Shown piece after piece: positions 50,233 through 58,327 of a stretch of 64,000 nucleotides of DNA; within the stretch, counting starts at the first letter, position 1, and each line of letters starts with the position of its first letter. Under the pieces are notes generated by a model. The model had not been told where the DNA came from and did not search any database. It worked only from the letters and a program-made list of their open reading frames with translations. The stretch is taken from assembly GCA_049241565.1 (NCBI GenBank), contig JBMLQL010000040.1, positions 1 through 64,000 on the forward strand. Reading direction: 5' to 3'. Position numbers and translations under genes: made by a program. This DNA comes from DZBG01 sp049241565 (lineage in GTDB: Bacteria > Bdellovibrionota > Bacteriovoracia > Bacteriovoracales > Bacteriovoracaceae).

Positions 50233-51558
50233 CTATTTATTGCGGCCTTTTTGATAAACACAGTCTCCTTTAAGAAACGTATGAGTCACCAAAAGGTCAT
50301 AACCTGATCTTGTACTTGATAGAGGCTCAATAATCGATTTTAGAACCTGTTCTGCGTTCTTGGGAGCTTGTTCTGTAGGAAATGGAACCACAATAAAATT
50401 CGCTTCTTTTCCTACTTCTAAATTCCCTTTCGTTTTCCCTAGTCCTAAAAGATGAGCGCCGGCCAAAGTTGAGCGAAAGAGGGCTTTGACATAGGTCGCC
50501 CCACTACGCTTTTTTAGTTTATTCTGTTCCACAAACGATCTCATCACATCAAACATAGAGAGATAAGGACCACCACCGATATCACTACCAAGTGCCCAAC
50601 GAACTTTTGCAGCTTCCACTTTTTTGAAATCAAATAATCCCGAACCAAGGCCTAGATCTTCATGAGGAGCATTCGAAGTGGGACAATGAACAATAGCTGT
50701 TTTTGTTTTATGAAGGGTGCTGAGCTCTTTGGTTCCTAAGTGAATCCCATGTCCCATGAGAGATCGGGCCCCAAGCATTCCTGTTTTTTCATAAATCTCT
50801 GTATAGCTTTTCACTTTCTCAAAACCCTTCAGCTTTTTATAAATACTCATGACAAAACTGATCTCAGCTTTGGTTTCAGAAAGGTGAGTTTGTTTAAAAC
50901 ATTTATTTTTATCGGCCATCTTCGCGCCCTCTTTCATCACCTTGGGCATCGTTGTAATAGCAAAACGGGGTGTAAAAGCGTAGCGAGATTTAAATTTACT
51001 AGTTAATTTTTCTGTGAGTTTTAAAGACTCCGCTTCCGTTTGAGTAAGCTCTTCAGGTGAATGCATATTCATCAAAACATTTCCGATGACAAAGTAACCC
51101 TGGGCATACTTCATCGCCGCTTCAAGAGCATGAGCGTGAATTGAAGAATAACAAGCTCCGCCCAGCGTTCCCGTTTGCAGAAGGTAATCAAAGAAGTATT
51201 TTGCTCTCTCTGTAGCATACTGTTTATCGGCAAACTTCATCTCTGTGGGAAAAGTATATTTTTCAAGCCACTCTAGGAGAGAGTCTTTTGGCATAAGACG
51301 AACATCATCCTGTACCCAATGAAAATGCATATCAAAAAAGCTAGGCATAATGACTGACTCTTCAAGCTCAAAAAGATGTTTTTTATCAAAATAGCGATGA
51401 TACTTCTTGTTGCCCTTCGTCCACTGAATAATTTCTTTAATAAACCATGACTTTTTAGTTTGATGCCATGCTAACACTAAGAGACCATCTGGGAGATATT
51501 GACACTCTTTATCAGAGATCGGGTTAAGAATAGCTGCACGATAAAATTTAAGCTTCAT
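50233..51558 (-). CDS. Guanine deaminase-like amidohydrolase
   Basis: A 441-residue zinc amidohydrolase. The motifs fit guanine deaminase: PSFFDMHFHWVQ (HxH), SLLEWLEKYTFPTEMKF, GTLGGACYSSIHAHA, QTHLSETKAEI, GHGIHL, HCPTSNAPHEDLGLGSG, LGSDIGGGPYLSMFDVMR. It should convert guanine to xanthine and ammonia for purine salvage or use, which suits a predator that takes up host nucleobases. The ATG at 51558 is chosen; the longer form from 51633 would overlap the divergent nfeD gene. Confidence 0.87.
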   Translation of the reverse strand: MKLKFYRAAILNPISDKECQYLPDGLLVLAWHQTKKSWFIKEIIQWTKGNKKYHRYFDKKHLFELEESVIMPSFFDMHFHWVQDDVRLMPKDSLLEWLEKYTFPTEMKFADKQYATERAKYFFDYLLQTGTLGGACYSSIHAHALEAAMKYAQGYFVIGNVLMNMHSPEELTQTEAESLKLTEKLTSKFKSRYAFTPRFAITTMPKVMKEGAKMADKNKCFKQTHLSETKAEISFVMSIYKKLKGFEKVKSYTEIYEKTGMLGARSLMGHGIHLGTKELSTLHKTKTAIVHCPTSNAPHEDLGLGSGLFDFKKVEAAKVRWALGSDIGGGPYLSMFDVMRSFVEQNKLKKRSGATYVKALFRSTLAGAHLLGLGKTKGNLEVGKEANFIVVPFPTEQAPKNAEQVLKSIIEPLSSTRSGYDLLVTHTFLKGDCVYQKGRNK

Positions 51559-51609
51559 ATTGATCCATTTTACTAGTCTGAGTTGATTTTTAGATTTAGG
51601 CTCTTCCCT

Positions 51610-52917
51610 ATGAAAGTACTCACTAAAATACACTATCTTTTATTATTTTGCATCGCTTTTCTCCCAGGCCCTCTTTGGGCCCAAAAAACCTTTGTGGTTA
51701 AAGAAGTGGCAAGCTTTGAAATCAATTCTGCCATCTCTCCAGCAACCTATAAATATCTTGAAAGGCTAAGGGGTCTCTCACCTCAGACAGCTATTCTTAT
51801 CAAGCTCAACACTCCGGGCGGATTAGTCTCAACCACCAAAGATATTCTCACTCTTCTTGGGGGCCAACCCAGACCACTTATTATTTGGGTCACTCCCGAA
51901 GGCGGTTCGGCCACAAGCGCAGGGGCCATTCTTTCAAGTGCGGCCCATTTTCTTTTTATGAATGAAGGAACTAATATCGGAGCGGCGACTCCTATTGGCC
52001 TTGGAAGTGATATCAAAGAAAATGATCAAAGAAGTAAGGCCATTAATGATTTAGTGGCCCTGGTTAAGTCTCTTAGTGAATCCCGCGGGAGACCCCAGGC
52101 CCCATTTATTGATATGATTGAAAAAGCCTCTTCGTTTACAGCTGGAGAAGCATTAAAACTTAAATTCATCGATGGAATTATCGCTCATCGCTCTGACATA
52201 ATTACCAGCATTCAAAATAAAACTATTATTATCCAAGGTGAGAAGACTCTTATTACAGTTGATCCGAGTTTTGAATGGAATGAGATGGAATTTAGTTTTG
52301 CCGATGAAATTCTTAATGTTCTCGCTCACCCAAGTACGGCCTATATTCTTTTCATTCTGGGTGTGGCCCTTCTCTATTTTGAACTCCAGGCCCCAGGAGG
52401 CTATATTGCAGGTTCACTTGGTGTCATTTGCCTTCTTCTTGCCGCCATGGCCTTTCAAGTTCTCCCATTAAATTGGGTGGCCTTCGGACTACTCTTAGTC
52501 GGAATTGTCTTTCTTGTGCTGGAAGTTTACATCACAAGCTATGGGCTTCTTGCACTGGCCGGAATTGGCTCTTTTATCGGAGGATCACTCTTTTTATTTG
52601 AAACAAACGAGTCTTGGCTTCAGGTGAATTACCAAATTCTCTATGGGACTCTAGGGGCTGTGGTGATTTCTGTCGGTAGTCTTTCTTGGTATCTCATTAA
52701 TGAAAACAAAAAACTGAAAACCGTTCCTGATTTTTTTATTCCACTTCATGAAGCCGGAGTCGTTTTTGCGAAGCTTGAAGATAATCTCTACCAAATAAAG
52801 GTACGTGGGGAAATCTGGAAAGCCACTAGTGCAGACTCCGTTCAGATTAACGATAAAATTCAAGTTATTGGCCAGTCAGACCTTGATCATCTCGTCTTAA
52901 CGATAAAGAAAGTATAA
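51610..52917 (+). CDS. NfeD-type membrane serine protease
   Basis: A 435-residue protein with a signal peptide (ends PLWAQ, about residue 24). A ClpP-like serine protease domain has TPGGLVSTTKDIL and GGSATSAGAILSSAA (catalytic Ser region). Several transmembrane helices lie at about 235-365, and a C-terminal OB-fold NfeD domain runs from about 380 to the end. This long form typically cleaves stomatin or other membrane proteins. The slipin gene begins 20 bp after the stop, the standard pair. The start is at 51610; only a weak AGG is upstream. Confidence 0.92.
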   Translation: MKVLTKIHYLLLFCIAFLPGPLWAQKTFVVKEVASFEINSAISPATYKYLERLRGLSPQTAILIKLNTPGGLVSTTKDILTLLGGQPRPLIIWVTPEGGSATSAGAILSSAAHFLFMNEGTNIGAATPIGLGSDIKENDQRSKAINDLVALVKSLSESRGRPQAPFIDMIEKASSFTAGEALKLKFIDGIIAHRSDIITSIQNKTIIIQGEKTLITVDPSFEWNEMEFSFADEILNVLAHPSTAYILFILGVALLYFELQAPGGYIAGSLGVICLLLAAMAFQVLPLNWVAFGLLLVGIVFLVLEVYITSYGLLALAGIGSFIGGSLFLFETNESWLQVNYQILYGTLGAVVISVGSLSWYLINENKKLKTVPDFFIPLHEAGVVFAKLEDNLYQIKVRGEIWKATSADSVQINDKIQVIGQSDLDHLVLTIKKV

Positions 52918-52937
52918 ACCTATAAAGGAGTTTATTT

Positions 52938-53678
52938 ATGTCACTCACATTTTTGCCTTTTATTATTATCATTGGTGCCATTTTTTTTAGCACCTTCAAA
53001 ATTCTTAACGAATATGAAAGAGGTGTTGTTCTCAGACTCGGAAAATTTGCCGGAGTCAGAGGGCCAGGTCTTATTATCCTTATCCCTGGTCTTGAGAAGA
53101 TGGTCAAAGTTGATCTTCGTCTTGTGACAATGGACGTTCCCGCCCAAGATATCATTACTAAAGACAACGTGACTCTCAAAGTGAACGCTGTTGTTTATTT
53201 CAAAGTCAGCAGCCCAGAAAAGGCGATTATCGCTGTCGAAAACTACTACCATGCGACTGGACAGATTTCACAAACAACTCTTCGTTCTGTGATTGGGCAG
53301 TATGAGCTTGATGAAATTCTGGCCCACCGTGATTCTATCAATGGCCGTCTTCAAGAAATCCTTGATGAGTTGACTGAGCCATGGGGAATTAAAGTGACTA
53401 ACGTTGAAGTGAAGGCCATTGACCTTCCTATTGAAATGCAACGTGCAATGGCCAAACAAGCTGAAGCTGAGCGTGAAAAACGCGCTAAAATTATTTCGGC
53501 ACAAGGTGAATTTGAAGCTTCACAAAAACTTTCTGAAGCGGCCAAAGTTCTTGGTGAGCAAAAAGATGCTATTACTCTTCGCTACCTTGAAACAATGAGA
53601 GAGATTGCTTCCACTGGAAACAATACAACTTCATTCTTCCCTATTCCTGTTGAGATTTTTACGAAACTTTTAAAATAA
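52938..53678 (+). CDS. Slipin/stomatin family membrane protein
   Basis: A 246-residue SPFH-domain protein with one N-terminal membrane helix (about 1-20). ILNEYERGVVLRLGKFAGVRGPGLIILIPG and VDVPAQDIITKDNVTLKVNA-like motifs are canonical, as is the coiled-coil end AMAKQAEAEREKRAKIISAQ. It forms oligomers in membrane microdomains. It is paired with the NfeD protease upstream, and a GGTGCCAGC hairpin ends the unit. Confidence 0.95.
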   Translation: MSLTFLPFIIIIGAIFFSTFKILNEYERGVVLRLGKFAGVRGPGLIILIPGLEKMVKVDLRLVTMDVPAQDIITKDNVTLKVNAVVYFKVSSPEKAIIAVENYYHATGQISQTTLRSVIGQYELDEILAHRDSINGRLQEILDELTEPWGIKVTNVEVKAIDLPIEMQRAMAKQAEAEREKRAKIISAQGEFEASQKLSEAAKVLGEQKDAITLRYLETMREIASTGNNTTSFFPIPVEIFTKLLK

Positions 53679-53691
53679 GTAGTAATAAAAA

Positions 53692-53727
53692 AAAGGTGCC
53701 AGCGACCGAAAGGTCGCTGGCACCTTT
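53692..53727. repeat. GGTGCCAGC hairpin element, copy 3
   Basis: AAAGGTGCCAGCGACC (53692-53707), GAAA tetraloop, then the perfect complement (53712-53727). The stem is 16 bp and shares 10 leading bases with copy 2 at 23612. A's lie before and T's/A's after. It separates the convergent slipin and small exported-protein genes, a probable two-way terminator. Confidence 0.9.
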
Positions 53728-53738
53728 AAAAAGAAAAC

Positions 53739-54002
53739 TTACCATTTACTTGGTTGATTCTGTCTAAAATTCATTTTCTCAATTTTTTTGTCTTGATTCA
53801 TTTGATCTTGAAGCCTCTGGCTTTTCGTTTCATCAACTGAAGCTGGTCCACGAAAAGACCCTTTCTTTTGAAAAGTACTCTCTGTCTCTCTGGCATCTTT
53901 TTGAACATCTTTCATAATGGCCTGATTAAAATCTTTGCCATTTTCTACGGCCATGGCCGAAAGACTAAAAAATAATGACAAAATAATAAAAAGCGTTTTC
54001 AT
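53739..54002 (-). CDS. Small exported protein with RGPASVD motif
   Basis: An 87-residue protein with a signal peptide (ends AMAVE, about residue 19). The mature chain is helical and charged, with KKGSFRGPASVDETKSQRL near the middle. The motif [Y/F]RGPAS[I/V]D also occurs in the protein at 43080, which has otherwise little similarity. A GGAGG ribosome site precedes the ATG, and a sigma-28-like promoter lies 24-49 bp upstream. Function unknown. Confidence 0.8.
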   Translation of the reverse strand: MKTLFIILSLFFSLSAMAVENGKDFNQAIMKDVQKDARETESTFQKKGSFRGPASVDETKSQRLQDQMNQDKKIEKMNFRQNQPSKW

Positions 54003-54025
54003 AAAATCCTCCGCTGTTTAATACT

Positions 54026-54051
54026 TATCGGTCACTTTGATTGTGTGTTGA
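54026..54051 (-). promoter_or_regulatory. FliA (sigma-28)-like promoter
   Basis: On the minus strand TCAAC, 15 bp, CCGATAAG. The -10 is perfect and the -35 partial. It lies upstream of the RGPASVD protein gene. Confidence 0.65.
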
Positions 54052-54140
54052 GACCTGGGCTTTCAAAATCTTGAGTTTTTAGCTCTTCTGTAAAAGGAGA
54101 AAGCTATTTTAACATGATAATTCAGGATGTTAGGTATGTA

Positions 54141-54165
54141 AAAAGACCACACTTGGTGGTCTTTT
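54141..54165. terminator. Orphan hairpin between divergent genes
   Basis: AAAAGACCAC, loop ACTTG, GTGGTCTTTT: a perfect 10-bp stem with A's before and T's after. Both flanking genes (53739 and 54222) read away from it, so it does not end either known gene. Confidence 0.65.
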
Positions 54166-54221
54166 CGACTCGTCTGAACTAAATTCACTTTAATTTAGAT
54201 TAAAAACTCAAAGGATAGTAT

Positions 54222-54728
54222 ATGAAAAAGCTCATTTCAGCGCTGCTACTGATTGCATCGATGACTACTCAGGCAGGAATCATTAAAAATAAAAAAAACC
54301 AAGACTCAATTCAACTAGATCTTGATAAAGATCGTCTTACTGTTGTTGTTGTTCAAGATACATTAGGTGAAAAAAGAAGTATCGAAATACAACTAAAAGA
54401 CTGGGATTTCCAATCAGAATCTCTTTACTATATTTTCAGTGATGAGACGCCTTTCTCAGCTCCGTACAATTCGACAAAACAATTACTCAATAAAGATAAT
54501 CAAGTCCCAACAGAGCTCGCAGTGACTTTTTTTCCGTTAGCGGTTGCTTTTGATACAATCCTTCTCCCTATTTCTCTTCCCGTAAATCTTTTCAGTCCTT
54601 ACTCATTCCGCAAGTTCAAAAAAGATATGAAGGTCATTAGAGAGGTTCTAGAATCTAATAAAACAAAAAAAGTTTCTAAAGCGCAATTTAAACGAATTGA
54701 TAATATTGTGAATTTTTTCTTCCCATAA
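54222..54728 (+). CDS. Exported protein, weakly YceK/YidQ-like
   Basis: A 168-residue protein with a signal peptide (ends TTQAG, about residue 19). The stretch VTFFPLAVAFDTILLPISLPVNLFSP recalls the YceK/YidQ small lipoproteins (conserved D-T-x-x-L-P), but there is no lipobox. The remainder is charged. Function unknown. AAAGGATAG precedes the ATG. A strong bidirectional terminator follows. Confidence 0.7.
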   Translation: MKKLISALLLIASMTTQAGIIKNKKNQDSIQLDLDKDRLTVVVVQDTLGEKRSIEIQLKDWDFQSESLYYIFSDETPFSAPYNSTKQLLNKDNQVPTELAVTFFPLAVAFDTILLPISLPVNLFSPYSFRKFKKDMKVIREVLESNKTKKVSKAQFKRIDNIVNFFFP

Positions 54729-54738
54729 GCTCAAAAAA

Positions 54739-54768
54739 AAGCCCCTCTTTCGAGGGGCTTTTTTTTTA
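54739..54768. terminator. Bidirectional terminator
   Basis: AAGCCCCTC (54739-54747), loop TTTC, GAGGGGCTT (54752-54760), long A-run before and T-run after. It separates the convergent gene at 54222 and typA. Confidence 0.93.
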
Positions 54769-56577
54769 TTATCGAGTCACTTTACGTTTATTTTGATCAA
54801 GTTCTTTCTTACGAATACGAATTGATTTCGGAGTTACTTCTACCCACTCATCATCATCGATCCAATCCAATGCCCAGTCTAGAGTTCTATTTGGGATAGG
54901 TGGGAGAATCACGTTCTCATCCTTACCGGCAGTACGAACAGATGAAAGATGTTTCTCACGACAAACGTTGACGTTGAGATCGTTTGGACGAGTATGCTCA
55001 CCTACAACTTGACCTTCATAAGTTTGCTCAGTTGGAAGTACAAATTGTTTTCCAGATGAAAGAAGGTTGAAAAGAGCGTATGGAGTAATTTTCCCAGCAC
55101 GATCAGAAATAAGAGCTCCATTCTGACGAGCAAGCATTTTACCTACATGTGGTTCATATCCAACGAAGTATGAAGACATAAGACCTTGTCCCTTAGTATC
55201 GGTCAAGAATGTTGAACGATAACCAATAAGACCACGAGAAGGAACATGGAATTCCATACGAGTACGTCCCTCACCAAACGGTGCCATCGCCTCAAGACGG
55301 CCTTTACGGCTCGCCATTTTCTCTGTGATAGTACCTGTTGATTCATCTGGAACATCTAAAACAAGACGCTCAAATGGCTCCATTTCAACACCATCAATTG
55401 TTTTCATAATTACCTGAGGGCGGGCGATCATAAGCTCAAATCCTGCACGACGAATTTCTTCGAACACAACGGCAACCTGAAGTTCACCACGGGCCTTAAG
55501 AATGAACACTTTTGGATCTTCTGTTGGCTCATATTTAAGTGAAACGTTTTTACGAATAGCATCGATAAGAAATTCTTCAAGACGACGGGAAGTAAGGTAC
55601 TCACCTTCACGGCCTGACATTGGAGAAGTAGAAACTGAAACCTGAACCGACACTGTCGGTGGCTCAACCTCAATACGTGGGAGCGCTTCTGGTTTTTCAG
55701 TTGCAGCAAGAGTATCACCAATTTCAGCATTCTCAAGACCAGAAACGATAACAATCTCTCCAGCTTCAGCAGTATCTACTGTTGCCATCCCAAGACCATC
55801 ATAAATTTGAAGAGAAGTAATTTTAAAGTTTTTTACTTTTCCATCAGCTCCGATATGAGCAATTTGTTTCGCATTTTGTAGAACTCCACGCTGGATACGT
55901 CCAACCATGAGAGATCCAAGATAATTTGAGTATGAAAGATTTGTTACAAGTAATTGAGCAGGTCCTGTCTTATCAAACTTTGGAGACGGATAGTAGTCAG
56001 AAACTAGGAAATCCAATAGAGGATCCATATCTCCTTCGCGACGATTTTTGTCACGAGAGACGTAAGCATTTCTTCCTGAACCGTAGTAGAAAGGGATATC
56101 TAGGTCTACATCCATTCCTGAATTTGTAGCAAGCTCTAGAAGAAGATCTTCTACTTCGTTCTGAACTTCATCAATACGCTCATCAGCTCGATCTACCTTA
56201 TTAATGAAAACACCAACACGAATTCCCGCTGCCATAGCTTTTGAAAGTACAAAACGAGTCTGTGGGAGTGGTCCTTCAGATGCATCTACGAGAAGAAGGA
56301 TACCATCAACCATCATCAATGAACGCTCAACTTCTCCACCGAAGTCAGCATGTCCAGGAGTATCCAGAAGATTGATCTTTGTATCTTTCCAGCGAATCGC
56401 ACAGTTTTTAGCTTTAATAGTGATTCCACGTTCACGCTCAAGCTCTCCTGAATCCATAACACGTTCTTGAACTTGTTCGTGGGCAGAAAATGTTCCTGAG
56501 TTTTTGAGAAGTTGATCAACGAGTGTCGTTTTACCGTGGTCAACGTGGGCCACCACAGCAATGTTCTTAAGTTTCAT
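54769..56577 (-). CDS. typA: Translational GTPase TypA/BipA
   Basis: A 602-residue ribosome-binding GTPase involved in large-subunit assembly and stress growth. G motifs: AHVDHGKTTLVDQL (G1), RGITIKAKNCAI (G2), LLDTPGHADFGGEV (G3), INKVDRADER (G4). EF-G-like domains III and V follow, and a C-terminal domain ends VTPKSIRIRKKELDQNKRK. The ATG at 56577 has AAGGA upstream; the longer frame from 56679 has no support. Length is standard. Confidence 0.97.
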   Translation of the reverse strand: MKLKNIAVVAHVDHGKTTLVDQLLKNSGTFSAHEQVQERVMDSGELERERGITIKAKNCAIRWKDTKINLLDTPGHADFGGEVERSLMMVDGILLLVDASEGPLPQTRFVLSKAMAAGIRVGVFINKVDRADERIDEVQNEVEDLLLELATNSGMDVDLDIPFYYGSGRNAYVSRDKNRREGDMDPLLDFLVSDYYPSPKFDKTGPAQLLVTNLSYSNYLGSLMVGRIQRGVLQNAKQIAHIGADGKVKNFKITSLQIYDGLGMATVDTAEAGEIVIVSGLENAEIGDTLAATEKPEALPRIEVEPPTVSVQVSVSTSPMSGREGEYLTSRRLEEFLIDAIRKNVSLKYEPTEDPKVFILKARGELQVAVVFEEIRRAGFELMIARPQVIMKTIDGVEMEPFERLVLDVPDESTGTITEKMASRKGRLEAMAPFGEGRTRMEFHVPSRGLIGYRSTFLTDTKGQGLMSSYFVGYEPHVGKMLARQNGALISDRAGKITPYALFNLLSSGKQFVLPTEQTYEGQVVGEHTRPNDLNVNVCREKHLSSVRTAGKDENVILPPIPNRTLDWALDWIDDDEWVEVTPKSIRIRKKELDQNKRKVTR

Positions 56578-56695
56578 GAATGTCCTTGTCTTTGGAAATA
56601 ATGAGAGGAGTTTACCTGAGTGATGAGAATATGACGAGTCAAACTTCAATAAAATCGGTGAGGTATGTAGAAATGACAAACGAGCTTACAGGTAG

Positions 56696-58249
56696 TTAGA
56701 GCTTTTTTTCTCTCTGAAGAATACTCATCGCCACCTTAACCCCATCAACTGCGGCTGAAGTGATCCCTCCCGCATACCCCGCCCCTTCACCACAAGGATA
56801 GAGTCCAGAGTGCGAAGTCGAAAGCAAAGTTTCTTTATCTCGAAGAATAGTGATGGGTGATGATGTTCTTGTTTCTGGAGCAATAATAAGTGCATTTTCA
56901 AAAACAAACCCATCAATATCTTTATTAAATTCGGTGAGCCCCTTTCTTAAATGTTCCAAAATAAATGGCGGAAAGATTTCTTTCATATCGCATTTAAAAA
57001 GTCCTGAAGGGGCCGAAGTTGTCGGAAGAGGACGTTCATCCAATTTCCCCTCCATGAATTCTTTCAATGTCATCGCCGGGAGTTCACGTCCAGTGGCATG
57101 TTTTTTTGAAAGCTCATAGGCCTTATTTTCAATTTCATGCTGAAAGTCAAGGCCGGCCAAAATATCTTTCGTTTTTAAATCTGTTTCTGATTTCACCGAC
57201 ACAACTAAGGCAGCATTGGACCATGGAGAATTTCGAGCAAAGTTGCTCATTCCATTAACGACAATTCCACTGGCCTCAGTTCCAGAAGAGAGCACATATC
57301 CACCAGGGCACATACAAAAAGAATAAACTCCTCGATCAGTCCATTTATCATGATAACTTAAACGATATCTTGCTGACCCAAGTTCTTTGGCCTCACAGTA
57401 TTTCCCGTGCTGTTTGGCATCGATATAACGACGAGGATGTTCGATACGGACACCCACGGCAAAATCTTTGGGCTTCATCGCCACATCAATATCTTTAAGG
57501 TGCGAAAAAATTTCTTTGGCAGAATGTCCTGCAGCTAAAACCACATGATCAGACGTAAGAATCTGACCATCACTCAGCTTCACTCCCACAACTTTTGAAC
57601 CCTCTGTGACAAGCTCCTCCACACGATTATTATAATAAAGCTCACATCCTTGCTCACGAAGCCAATCTGAAATGGTTGTAATAATACCGCGAATTTTATT
57701 TGATCCTAAGTGAGGATTAGAAATATAGGCCGTATCAGCTGGAGCTCCGAAATCAACAAATTTCTCCATGACATATTTCACGTAATCAGACTTCACTCGC
57801 GTGATAAGTTTTCCATCTGAAAAAAGTCCCGCCCCACCTTCTCCATAACAAACATTAGTTTCGGGATCAAACTCTCCGTAACGCCAAAATTTTGAAATTC
57901 TCAGCATTCGTTTTGTCGCCTGATCACCCCGCTCAATAATGATTGACGGAATACCGTACTCGGCGAGCCTTACGGCACAAAAAAGACCTGCAGGACCTGC
58001 TCCGATAATAATTGGTTTTTGCTTGAGCGGTTCTAATTTTTTGAATTCTTCTCGAACAGAGTACTTGTCCTCTTTTGAGACAAGGCCTTCAACAATATAC
58101 GTGAAAATGGGCTTACGTCCGCGAGGAGCCCCTCGAGCATCAAGACTTTGAGAAATAATACGGAATTCCTGAATTTCAGGGTAGGTTTTTTTAATATAAG
58201 CATCAGCATCCACATCAAAGGGAAGCTGGAATTGATACTTCTTAGGCAT
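56696..58249 (-). CDS. FAD-dependent dehydrogenase (COG2509-like)
   Basis: A 517-residue flavoprotein. An N-terminal beta-grasp-like region (1-90) precedes the FAD-binding site PIIIGAGPAGLFCAVRLAEYGI. CYGEGGAGLFSDGKL and MCPGGYVLSSGTEASGIVVN follow, and the flavin is closed by GLYPCGEGAGYAGGITSAAVDG near the end. Members of this group have no agreed substrate. It is a single gene about 120 bp from typA, same strand. Confidence 0.9.
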   Translation of the reverse strand: MPKKYQFQLPFDVDADAYIKKTYPEIQEFRIISQSLDARGAPRGRKPIFTYIVEGLVSKEDKYSVREEFKKLEPLKQKPIIIGAGPAGLFCAVRLAEYGIPSIIIERGDQATKRMLRISKFWRYGEFDPETNVCYGEGGAGLFSDGKLITRVKSDYVKYVMEKFVDFGAPADTAYISNPHLGSNKIRGIITTISDWLREQGCELYYNNRVEELVTEGSKVVGVKLSDGQILTSDHVVLAAGHSAKEIFSHLKDIDVAMKPKDFAVGVRIEHPRRYIDAKQHGKYCEAKELGSARYRLSYHDKWTDRGVYSFCMCPGGYVLSSGTEASGIVVNGMSNFARNSPWSNAALVVSVKSETDLKTKDILAGLDFQHEIENKAYELSKKHATGRELPAMTLKEFMEGKLDERPLPTTSAPSGLFKCDMKEIFPPFILEHLRKGLTEFNKDIDGFVFENALIIAPETRTSSPITILRDKETLLSTSHSGLYPCGEGAGYAGGITSAAVDGVKVAMSILQREKKL

Positions 58250-58327
58250 AGGCCATAGATATGGCCTCTCTCCACTTTAAAGTCTATAGTTTAAGCTTAA
58301 ACTAGCTATTTTTTACTGGGGTTAAGG

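Noticed and set aside
54114..54182. 22-codon frame starting after AAAAGGAGAAAG
   Set aside because: The ribosome site is about 13 nt from the ATG, too far, and the frame runs through the orphan hairpin; no evidence of a leader peptide controlling the next gene.
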